Assembly (NCBI RefSeq): GCF_001039355.2
Contig: NW_019776079.1
Span: forward strand, 411,532-475,531
Direction: 5' to 3'
Source of the DNA: Lingula anatina
Taxonomy: Eukaryota > Brachiopoda > Lingulata > Lingulida > Lingulidae
Length of the DNA: 64,000 nucleotides
The notes beneath the pieces are model-generated. The model made no database searches and was not told the origin of the DNA. It saw only the letters and a list, made by a program, of their open reading frames with translations. The position numbers were made by a program, and so were the translations under genes. Position 1 is the stretch's first letter. Each line of letters begins with the position of its first letter. Of the stretch, positions 1-11,300 are shown one piece after another.

Positions 1-529
1 TTTGAACTTACTGTGTTAAAAAGGGTAGCTTTAATGGTTCAGGATAGGGCACTGATTCATTGAAATGTGTCAATTCATTGTCATATTTATTATAGTAGGC
101 ATACAATTCATTGGCTTATTTTTCGTAGAGTTAACACGAACACGAAACAACGCTACGAAGAATGTTTAAAAAAAGAATTAAGATCAAACGCATTGTATGC
201 AGTATTTTCACACCAAATCTAATTTTCCTCGAGAAAAAAAAATTTTTCTAACGAATTTTCTCTCACAAATCATTGCTCGACCCATTAGTCACAGTTCAGA
301 AGGAAATATTGACATTAGGATTTAAGGATTTGATAGTTTTAAGGTATAAAGTGGTAAATAAATAAGTGGCCTTATAGCACCTACTTGACATAAAAATACG
401 ACTTAGGGACATTTTCAAACACGTACCTAGGCTAATTCTTGTTTTGAATTAAAATTCGCGAATTACTGCAGAATAACGTTAAACATCGGTGGAAGTTTGT
501 ATTAGTTTAATATAATTTCTTCGTTTTAG
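1..529. other. Upstream intron sequence, no exon recognised
   Basis: AT-rich sequence ahead of the first recognisable exon of the beta-lactamase-like gene. It ends in a pyrimidine-rich tract and AG acceptor at 528-529. I see no splice-bounded open frame, so the 5' exons of that gene probably lie outside the window. Confidence 0.5.
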
Positions 530-1772
530 AAAATTTAGCCTTGATGGTGCCGACTCTATATGCTCTACAGCAGCCGACATGGTAAAATGGCTGAAATTTC
601 ACGTCAGTGCAGGCAAAAGCCTTGATGACCATCAGCTGATTAACTCCGAATTGCTGCAAGATACACACACGCAGCAGATAAGTCAGCAACTGTTGCCGAA
701 AGTGAGGCAAAACGATCAATTCACACAAATGGTGGAAGACGGTTACGGACTTGGCTGGGGAACGGGAAATTATAGAGGTTAGTTGTCGTGCGACGTCTAC
801 TTTATGAGCATAATTGGTACACTAAGCAAAGACTATAAATAAACAAGTAATTTACACCCTATTCAAAAGCTCGAAAAGCCAAATCGTTTTGTCACTATGT
901 ATTAAAAGTATAAACGTTAACTTAAGAACAGAGTAAGAAGAACAACAACTGTTTTGTCATTGCAAAATAATACGAGGTAATAGTGAAAGTTCACATCTAA
1001 CACATTTTTCCTCGCAGGCGATCCCGTATTGACACACTCAGGAGACCTTTTTGGCTACACTTCAAAATTAACCATCCTGCCTCAATACAAATTAGGTATT
1101 TTCACCAATAGCAATGGACCTGCAGGGAGTGGTGTGAGCGAAGTGGCACACAAGTTATTACATAGCCTGCTGGCAGACGCTGTGCTGGGATTTCCTAAAC
1201 AGATTAATGAGCGTGAAGCGTGCATTGTGTTGCAATCTCAACAGAAGCAATCAAGTCTCCAACAGCATGAGTGGAAACGACAAAGCCTACAAAGCAGCCA
1301 ACTGTTGTTTGAACAAAGCAAACCTTTCACAGGAGTTTATGTTCATTCAGGATTGGGAATTATTAACATCTCATACACCCCTGAGAAAACATTACTTCGA
1401 TTAACCTATGACAATGTATCTTCATATATTTGCCCAAGTGAAATTGTTGATAGGTTTCTTATGGAACCAACAGGAGTTTTAAAGACCATATATGGAGTGG
1501 AACCTGTGTACAGACATTTATCATATATAGAATTTATAAGAAAATTTAATGGTGGAGTTTTAGGAGTAGCTATCCCTTTGTTTGATTGGGAAAACCCACC
1601 TATATTTGTTAAACATGTAGAGGGACAAACTCCATCTGATACACTTGCTGCAGAGTATCAGATCTACATCAGAGAATTTAAAAAGTCTTTTTCTACCTCC
1701 AAGGCCAGTTGCAACTCCAGTTTTACAATCATCTTTTACTTGTTAACATTGACTATATATGAATTTTCTTAG
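530..1772 (+). CDS. Serine beta-lactamase-like (class C / LACTB-type) protein, 3' two exons
   Basis: C-terminal part of a serine hydrolase of the beta-lactamase/penicillin-binding superfamily (Pfam Beta-lactamase). Two exons, 530-777 and 1018-1772, join in phase (intron GT at 778, AG at 1016-1017). The first carries the GADSICSTAADMVKWLKF segment typical of this family (G-x-ICSTA-xDM-xKW) and ends in GYGLGW. The second opens with THSGDLFGY, whose H-S-G is the family's third active-site motif (KTG equivalent). The Ser-x-x-Lys and Tyr-x-Asn motifs would lie in exons outside the window. The last 20 or so residues are hydrophobic after a small polar stretch (KASCNSS), which could be a GPI-anchor signal or a tail membrane segment. 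Animal members are peptidases/esterases of mostly unknown substrate; I cannot tell the substrate here. Stop at 1770-1772. Confidence 0.8.
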
Positions 1773-1870
1773 CCAATATCTTCTTGTCTTCTTGCTCAGG
1801 AACTTTTCTCTGTTGTTGTAAAACGTTTGAAAATTATATTTCCAATAGAGAACTTTCAGAACTTACATGG

Positions 1871-1876
1871 AATAAA
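1871..1876 (+). terminator. Poly(A) signal of the beta-lactamase-like gene
   Basis: AATAAA about 100 nt after the stop codon at 1772. Confidence 0.5.
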
Positions 1877-1887
1877 TATTTTGTGCA

Positions 1888-1893
1888 TTTATT
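1888..1893 (-). terminator. Candidate poly(A) signal of ANAPC4
   Basis: AATAAA on the minus strand, about 440 nt beyond the ANAPC4 stop. If used, the 3' ends of ANAPC4 and the convergent beta-lactamase-like gene would nearly touch or overlap. Confidence 0.35.
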
Positions 1894-2175
1894 GTTTTAG
1901 TTAAAACTGATGTTTTTTAATAATTTTTAAACATGTCTGCTGCCTTCTCAATACTTGCTGATACCAATGTTACTTCATTCTTGCCTGACAAATTTTATAC
2001 ATGACATCCAAATAACAGCAGTAAAGATGTAAAAGTATTGAGAAAAGTCCAAGTTCCATAAAGATGTTGATATCAATTCAAATTGATTCAAAAAGAAAAA
2101 AATAAATGCCACTGCAAATTAGTCATAAGAATGACTGAATGACGCAATATCTAACCAGCTGTCATAACCCAGTAT

Positions 2176-2262
2176 CATCCCTTCACTCCAGATGTGTCAG
2201 CATTTTTCTTGTCATCTTCCCCATAGCATCTCAGTCCACAGTACTAATGACTTGTGTGCTCT
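2176..2262 (-). repeat. Degenerate partial copy of the ANAPC4 terminal exon
   Basis: This stretch resembles 2340-2429 (the end of the last ANAPC4 exon), sharing for example CCAGATGTGTCAG and CTTGTGTGCT-like blocks in the same order with scattered mismatches. It lies on the other side of the (AT)n run, within the presumed 3' UTR of ANAPC4. Confidence 0.65.
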
Positions 2263-2267
2263 GAATA

Positions 2268-2270
<3 letters not shown>

Positions 2271-2324
<54 letters not shown>
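2271..2324. repeat. (AT)n microsatellite
   Basis: About 27 uninterrupted AT units just downstream of the ANAPC4 stop codon, between the terminal exon and its degenerate copy. Confidence 0.95.
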
Positions 2325-2328
<4 letters not shown>

Positions 2329-2334
2329 ATGATC

Positions 2335-5300
2335 TCAACCGTCCATTCCAGATGTGTCAGTATTTTCTTTGTCATCTTCCTCCGTAGTGTCTCTGCTAAT
2401 AGTACTTATGTCCTGTGTGCTTTGAATGCTCAGCTCTGTATCATCCTCGTCTTCATCATCTTCAGCATCCATCAAAAACAGGCGGACACGTCGACGTGAG
2501 GAAAATAACTAAAAAATATTATGAAGATAATGACCCTCTTTTGATCTGATGATTGTTACAATAGTTAAAAAGGTGTAATTTATCAAGGATCTGCAACAGA
2601 TGTATACATCTTGTTTTTTAAGACAATAAAAAAAGGAAATGCCTACAATTTCAATAAAATCTCAGATTTTAATTTTTTATTCAAAGTTAATGAATGTGCA
2701 CTGCCTTTGGTAAATAATTATGCTATCCAGGATGTATAAACTTACCACACAGGCAACATGTCTGGTGCCACTAACAGCAAAAGAGTATGCCTTCATGTTC
2801 TCCAGTCTTCTGTAGTACATAGGCTCCATGGGGGGTCCAGCATCAATACAATGTCTGATAGAGAAACAATTCAATGTGCTAAAACTTTTGTAGCTATTGT
2901 CATTTTACCTTACACTGCCAAAGAAATTAATTAAAATATTTTGTAATGAGTGTTTTGTTTTCAAAACTGTAGACATGGTGAATGGACTAAAATACAAAAG
3001 TAAGGTGTATTAGTTATCACCTATTTCTATGCAAATAAGTAATTTCTCATAACATCCATATATATTTTTCAAATCATTTGAGAAATTGTGTGAAAATAAC
3101 ATACTTTTCATTGAATGCAATTAATGAAAAAATGGACACAACTGAAAATGACTGGATGTTTTTTTGGCTACCAAGGGCTCCGGAATTCCACTTACATATC
3201 TCTCTGTGTGAAACAATCCTCTTGTCCATTTGGCACCAGATTAAACTGGTCATCTTCTATGTTGGAAATTGAAACTTGTGCCAACACAGGCAACCCATCC
3301 AGCTGGTCCTCTAGCAGTAGTACAGACAGTTTTTCTTGATTGTAGAAGGCAACATCTAGTATTTTATGGGTATCACAACTAAAAGAGAGAAGAACAATAT
3401 TAAAGCAAAAATAATATTTGTGTTCCAAATCCCTATGGGGCAAAATCATAGGTAAAGTGCAAAATCAACAGTTATTTGCTTAGATATCAAAGGGCACCTC
3501 CTATTCCATCCACCAGAAAGTAAAAATCTGTAATCTTATTTTTTGTACAGGATAATAATTTTCAAAGCAACATTGTTTACTTTTTTTCTTCACACACATG
3601 GATTTTGGAGCACTGTCACTAGTACACAATTATTTAATTTTATTAAAATTCATTGTGAAATATAAATATTTTACTTAAAAAAAGTTTTTTTTTCATTTAC
3701 AACAAACTAAGCAATTTTGAATCCAGTGGGAAAATTAGGGGGCAGCCACTTGATGCATTAACCAGTGTTCCCATTCATCTTGTGAGACCTGGCAGGTGCA
3801 CACAGCTCTAATGATTGGCAGGTTAAACCATTGGGACTATCTCCCTGGGCAAACAACGTGTTCATTATGACATATCACAGATGATAGCATTTTTATGGAT
3901 GATTTAACATAATTGACCACTTAAACATGTTCAGTTTCTGCCTTGCCATCAACTGTGATTAACTGCCCATGACAACTGCGCTTATTATTTTCTTTGTGGC
4001 ATGTGTCTATGATTTTTCTATTAATCTGGTCAATTTCACATGACAAAGAAAAACATTATAATGTTAAAATTAAACCTTACAAAAGTACAAAGGACTGAAA
4101 CAAACTGGATTTTTCTTGTTTATTTCTTGTAATTATTTTTCTAAAATAAAAATGCTAATAATAACACCCCTCAATCAATACTAGTTGTAAATCTTCAATT
4201 TTATTGTTTCTTTACATATTCAATAATTGAGAATTCTAGTAAAGATTTTAAAAAACTAATGCAGATTTCAACTGACTTGGAGTAATGAAAACTGAACAGT
4301 GAAACCTGATTATCATACAACAACATAATCCATGTAGTAGCACAGTTGTGAGGGTCAGGTTACACACTGTACCTCTCCGGATAATCTTAAAATTGGAACC
4401 CAAAGATGACACATCCAAATGTGTATTTTCATAAAAAACTATAGCTTACCACAATTTAATAATTATAGTGGGTACACTTTAGTGATAAAATTATGGTAGT
4501 CCGATATTTACTATCATAATACTTATGAATACTGCCTCATAAAAAGAACAGCTGCCTATAAAAGTAGTGCAATGCAGCTGGCTGGTAGAATTTCAGGCTG
4601 CAGATGGTGTTTTCAATTTTGAAGTGCAAATTTTCTCAACTAAGTACCAAAAGAACTGCTTTTAAGATAATGTTTTATGCTGCTCTCATCAAGGATGGAA
4701 AAATATTCTCAGCTTTAAAATAAAAATAAATTTTAAAAAAATCAATAACAAGTTTTATTTTTGATGGCATTTTCAATTATCTAACTAAATACTGCAAAAC
4801 GTATTAGAATGAAAACATAACATCTAGCTGCTTCTTTTTACTACTCTGTGTATGAACTACTCTTACCAAATAACTTTAATGTCCAATCTCAAAGCAAATT
4901 ACAAAAAATTACAAATGGATAATATACTGAGAAGCAAGTTTTTGAATGAAATGGACACTTTTATACAGGAAATATTTCCTCAGAGAACAAGCACAGTATA
5001 AAAATAAAAAAATCAGATGTTAGATTCTGGGAAATACAAGATCCTCAGGCTTAATTTTTCTCATGATTATTAATCATTTTCAGTAGATTATTCAAAAAGC
5101 TTACTATTCCCACCACATCACACATTGTTCTTTATCCAAGACCAGGTGAAACGGAGTCATTAATTATATCCAACATTTGTATGCATATCAGAAGAACAGC
5201 AACTGACTACTAGGCCTTTTCAAACTCAATTACAGCAAATCAATGAATTTTATCCTAGGCCATGAATTACACTGAATATAATCTGTGGTGAAGTAACATT

Positions 5301-8300
5301 ATCAGTGTGGGAAAAAAAGATCCCTGGCAGCCATTGTTAGCGGCTGGGGATGGGGTGGCCTAAGTACCAAACTTTAGCACAGATGGCACCAACTCTCCTA
5401 GTATCTCATTGTAGTCAAGAAAAACCAGAATTTGAAAAGAATAGGAATGTTTTATATTTTCAAAATTTATTCTGGGATATTCACGGTTGTAGAATTTACA
5501 CTTGGTCAAATAAAATCTACTAAAAAACCTTTTTTTATCAATAATTATGTTGCACTGATACAAAAAGCATGCATTATCAGATTTCGATAAATACAATAAA
5601 TGAAAAACCCTAACATTACTATTCATTTGAGTCACCAACATAAATATAAAATACAATATCATCAAGCGCTATGATGACTGGTGTAGGTCATTGTGGTTCT
5701 CCATCATTTTTTATGTCAAGCCAACTCAGTATATAGCAGCTTTACAGGCCTTTTTAAGTATGTCCATTCTGAGAGGCTGTCCAATATTTTCTCCCTGTCT
5801 TATGATTTTTTTCATATTCAATTTTTATGTTATCACAAAATTCTCCAGTAATTTTTTTCATTTGATAAAAACAATGAACTTGCTTTTCCTTTGCATATTG
5901 ATATTAGTTTGTAATTATAACTTATCCCTTTGTTTTCTTTGCTTTCTATGGCATGTTGAGCATTTTCCTTAAAAGTACATTACTTTTGCTTCACATTTTT
6001 TCTTCATTCATCCATTTATTGTCCATGTCCTATCCAATCTGTACAGTGGAAGTTTTTCTATGGTCATAGGCAAATCTTGATGTACAAGAGAATCTTTTTG
6101 TCATTTGTTGGAGATGTGATCTGATGACAGCAGATATTTCAATTTGTAAATTTGTTTTATAACTTTCTCACCAACAGTGATTTTGCATCTCAGAATGCAT
6201 TTGGTAATCAACTCAAATTAATCCCTCAATCAACCAAAAATCAGCTTTAAAATGCACCTTTTTCAAATTGCTGGTCTTAAAACTTGACCTTTTAATCTGT
6301 TCTTTTGGTTCATAAAGTGCGCCAAATGACATAGTTATGTATGACATGTAACTGCTGCATGTGCAAATAACAGAAATATTTAAATAAGACTTGAAGGAAA
6401 AACTGAGAGTTATATATAGCACAGCAAGAAAGCAGAAAAGATGTGTTCAAATATAGTTATGAATATGGGACAACACCTTTTGGTATTTCTTTAAGTTGTA
6501 CTATTTGAAACTAAAGGCCCAGTCACAAATCAGTTGCGATGCGTCGGGGATGGGTAAAACCCGGGAAATTTGAACAAAATCTTGAGACAGATCTCACGAT
6601 TTTGCACCCGTCAGAGGCACTCTCCGGACACCTGCGGGTTGTCGCAGATTTTTTAGACATCTCCACACCCGTCGCGGTCCCCAACTTTGAACTTAAAATG
6701 TTAAGATTGCTCGCAAGATTTTTCACCCATTTTGGGCATCCCAGACACAATCTCCGATGACCTACGATGCCCTCCGATTAATCGTCCGAATAATCTGAGA
6801 CTAGTCGCAAGATATATACACATATACCCAGGGGGAAAAAAATTACAAGAAAAGACGCTCGCAGATATCGTCTCCGATCGCCTCCGATGCAATCGGAGGC
6901 GATCGGAGGCTAATCCCACGATTTTTCGACAATACCGGGTCAAAATCCTTGAAAAAATCTCAGACAATGTGACTGCTCCACTTTTATTAGGATTATTGCT
7001 AGGATTGTTCAAGGATTCTTTATTTTCTACGACGACCCCTGGCCAAAACTAATCCCCGACAGATCGCCGACATTGTGACTGGGCCTTAAGTGATGGCATT
7101 TGGGCAGTTTAGTGACATATGTAACTTTAAGTAACAAATAAAAAAGCTACAAACAGCAGTTTACTAGACTATTTTATCAGCTGTCTAATATTCACTAGGA
7201 TATAATCGTAGCAGATTATAATAATAATAATAAAACTTATTAACAGCTGATTGTTATTTTAAGATAGCCACTGATTATATAAAACAAAGAACAGCATTCA
7301 TTTACAAAATTTAATCTTTCATCCTTAAGATATGAACAATATGACAATCAAAAGAAAACCTAATATGATAAATGTTGCTAAGATTGTTATGACTAGTGTA
7401 GAGAGCCTGTAAAATGTAATATGTATGCATTTTAGTGCTCAATAAAGATTATTACATAAAGGATAAAAGATAAATTACTAGGACCAAAAATAACTCATGT
7501 ATGTAAAAGACCTTCCATCATCAGCTGCCTATGAACGTTTAACTAGAGATTTACATATCAAATTAATCAGGACAGTTTTGGCGGGAGCCTTTGGAACATC
7601 TGCTTACCGGAAGACAATGCTAAACTAAACACATGAAGTGAATCTAGCTCCAGCTGTAATCAAGTGGTGGAACTTTGATGTTCAGTTATGTTCCCTCCAC
7701 ATGTCATACTATACAAACTTCAAAAGTAAAGTCCAACTGGGCAAGGTTCTGGGCAAGGCAAGATATTGTATGATAAAGGCCTAAATATATTCTGAAATCT
7801 ATTTCTATCTATTTTAAGCCTTTATGCACTCCCTAAACTTGATTATTTCTAAGCCACTTCCTTTCATTATTCTCCTTTCTCCATTTGGATTTTCTTCAAT
7901 GTGATTAACAGCTAAAAAAATTCCTCTTCACATTTTGGCTATTGCTTTGTTAAATGGCATTTATGACTTCGCATCAATCTAGTGAAGAAGCAAAGGGATA
8001 AAAGAACTAGGCTCTCTGTTCATAATGTATACCTTTATGGCATTACATGGCACGCTCCGCTGTTTGCTTATGTGAAGTTCTATACACCTTAATTTCTTTG
8101 TTAACACGAGCTCGGTGTTTTCACAAGTCTTCACAAAGCCTAAAGTGATCACATAACATATGGCCAGGCAGAATATTTTTGATAATTCATCTTTGTTAGG
8201 CTTAATTAATATCTTAGAATTAAGAATATAGCTAATTAACCTGTAAATAAAATAGATTATGAAAATCCTCTGGTCTGTCAAACATCTGTATCATGTATAT

Positions 8301-11300
8301 ATAAATAAATACATAAGCACACTGATAAATTCTCATCATTCTGTAGTATAGGAAAGTTTGCAATCCCCCCTGTGTAATCAAGTCTAACAAAGGCTAATCA
8401 CTTCCGAGATTGGAAGGTTGTCGACAGAACTGCTAAATCAAACAATCTCAGGAACAAAGCACACAAACAATGGTGTTGGTTCAACAGTGCTTTAAACTGC
8501 ACTGATTGGCTCTCAGTGTCAGTCAATACACCATACTCATTCGCTGTTGGATAAGATGACCATATGGCAAGGCCCCACACCTCAATGGTCCAGACTTTTG
8601 TGTTGGTCCCTGCTCATTTCTTGGGCACACTGCTTAATCATATTATTTTGTTTAAACAGCAGGGAGGCAGGCAAAACTTATTATTTTCTCATCTTATTAA
8701 TTTCTTTACTTTCTTACACATAAATGAACCTATGCAGTGACAGTGGGCAATTTCCTTCCCATCGTGTTCACTAATTCCTGTACAGGTAGTATCACGACGG
8801 GTTTGGGGATCGGATCCACCGCGACATAGGTCCCAGAATAAATCAACACAACTTAGTGTGTACTTCAGGTTTATTCCTGGTCAAGAGCTGGGACCTCCAG
8901 TCAGCTTGTTCAGCTGTCTGGTGTAGCCAAGTCCAGTCTTCCCTTTCAGAGAATACATACAAGTTATATAGCCTATTTGAACAAAGAACAATTAACAATG
9001 AACTAAATTACAGGTAGGAGGATGACTTATGATTAAATTATAATTAAAGAGCGTGGTCGGAGACGTCTGGCTATACTAACAGAGAGACCACTGTCTGACC
9101 ATCTCCTTTGAAGTTAAATGATACATCTGACCCATTAATTTTATAATAATACAGTTGTGATAGATCTCCCTTGGTTGGCAAAATTTGTGCCTCAAATTTT
9201 AAAATTAAACAATATTTAAATGATATATCTTATTCAGTATCATGTACTCAAACATAGTTTGTAGAACTTAGTCTGAACTTAATGCAACAAAAATTACATA
9301 TGCAAATGTTACACTTTACTCACTACATGTGCTGCATTACATATTTCTCTTACAACATGAAATTAAAATGTGTCTGTCTCCCTATAGGATCAGTTGCAGG
9401 CAGCAACATTGTAGCCTTGCAGACTTAAACCTCTTTCTGCATTGCCCCTTCTATCGGTATACTACATGTGCCCTTACATTCGCCTGTCAACAAACACTAC
9501 TTCAGCACCAACATATCTACTTATCCTTTCAAAAAAATATGTCACACTAAACCATGTTGCAGATAACAGCAGTCATATTCATGGAACAGTGTAAGTTAAT
9601 TTTCATAACATTATTACATAAGTTCTTGGACTAATCCATCTAAAACAAGTTAAAGTTACACAGATACAAAACATACCAAAATTTTAGTGCAAAAGTTGAG
9701 CATAAACAAACAATATGATTAAAAATACAAATACATGTACGAGTAAGAAGTTATTACAATGATTAGCTAAGTATGTCCCTGCTCTCACCTGTGTGGCTCT
9801 GAAGGTAGAGAAAAGGAGAAATAAAGTCTTGACCAGTTTCTCAACTAGAACCGGCTAGGAAGAATACTGGTACTAAAGAAAAGATTTAAGAAAAGAGAGA
9901 CCACACCAGGTAAAGACAAGAACTTACATCAATAAAATTTTTCTTTTTGTTTTTTACTTTTCATAGAAATGCCTTCTGTCCATCCCTTTAAATCCAGAAT
10001 TTCTATTATATACTCTTTGTCCAAGACTTTTTCCTTTGTTTAATTTATGGGTTTTTCTTTCCAGCAGTTCATGTTCATCCAAAGTTTTAGCGTATCTTCT
10101 AGGAATGTCCCTTGATTCCTTAGCACAGAGTTCTATGATATCATCAACTGTTTTCTCTTTCTTATGTCTTGAAGTCGGATTCATGAGAAAGATGCCTTGT
10201 TGTATTATGACATCACTAAGTCTGTTCAGTTCTTCTTTTGGCAGGCAGTTCAGTTCACAATAGTTCTTTCCAAATTGTTTCTCCCAGTGGCAGTGGTTTT
10301 CTAAATTTTGTTCTCCAAAATGTTTCTTCGCTACTTTCATTGTCGATAGGGTGTTCACCTCGCTGGTCCTCATTTTGGTATCTGTGGAATGGTTTTCTAC
10401 TTTAAAGTAATAGACAGTTCTTCATTCACCTTACTCACATTGTACATAGATGGTACTTGGTCAACTTCCAGTAGAATATTAAAAATATCTGCTGGTAAGA
10501 TATTTTGTCTCCCAAGTCTTTCCATCTTCGTTGCGAGAGGTACTGGGGAAGTTAAAATGCCTAAGGTTCTCCAACAGTTATCACGACGGGTTTGGGGATC
10601 GGATCCACCGCGACATAGGTCCCAGAATAAATCAACACAACTTAGTGTGTACTTCAGGTTTATTCCTGGTCAAGAGCTGGGACCTCCAGTCAGCTTGTTC
10701 AGCTGTCTGGTGTAGCCAAGTCCAGTCTTCCCTTTCAGAGAATACATACAAGTTATATAGCCTATTTGAACAAAGAACAATTAACAATGAACTAAATTAC
10801 AGGTAGGAGGATGACTTATGATTAAATTATAATTAAAGAGCGTGGTCGGAGACGTCAATCTGACCCATTAATTTTATAATAATACAGTTGTGATAGTAGT
10901 AAGGAAACATCTTTTATTATTATTATTTTTTATTTTTCAGAAAGAAAAGCAGATAAAGAAAATATCAATTTCCAATTATTTTCTAAAAAATCAAACATAA
11001 AGAAAAAAAAAAGACAGCAGAATTCTTTTCTAAGAATTGAACTTTTCAAATTGAAATGCATAAAGGATTTCTGAATAATTAAGACAACAATATGTTCAGA
11101 AAATTGAAAAACATTTGCAAAATTGTTACATCCTGCTTGCTGTAATGAAAATGGCATGTTTTGTCTTTGCATTAAAAACTTATTATCAAATTTCTCAAAC
11201 AAATGGCATCTGTTTTGTCTGCATAAATGCAAATACTTGGATATGTAACCAAAAATAATGAGCTCCACTTATATGCACTAATACAAACTTGGGGGTCCTA

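Larger units (their letters stand above)
8790..10895 (-). mobile_element. Internally deleted LTR retrotransposon (Ty3/Gypsy-like layout)
   Basis: Two direct repeats (8790-9162 and 10579-10895) bound 1.4 kb and the whole is flanked by the 4-bp duplication GTAG (8786-8789, 10896-10899). Read on the minus strand, each repeat begins TATCACAACTG, contains a TATATAAC box and an AATAAA, and ends CGTCGTGATA. A purine-rich tract (AAGGGAGATC) abuts the downstream LTR at 9163-9172, as a polypurine tract should. The sequence next to the upstream LTR would be the primer-binding site. There is no reverse transcriptase, protease or integrase, so it is non-autonomous. The left LTR has about 60 bp that the right one lacks (after GACGTC). 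Confidence 0.8.

Noticed and set aside
6523-7052. Overlapping 73-106 codon frames on both strands
   Set aside because: They lie entirely inside the palindromic MITE; symmetry and local GC content create them.
10389-10806. Plus-strand frames of 108 and 91 codons
   Set aside because: They run across the LTR, which is used on the minus strand, and have no domain.
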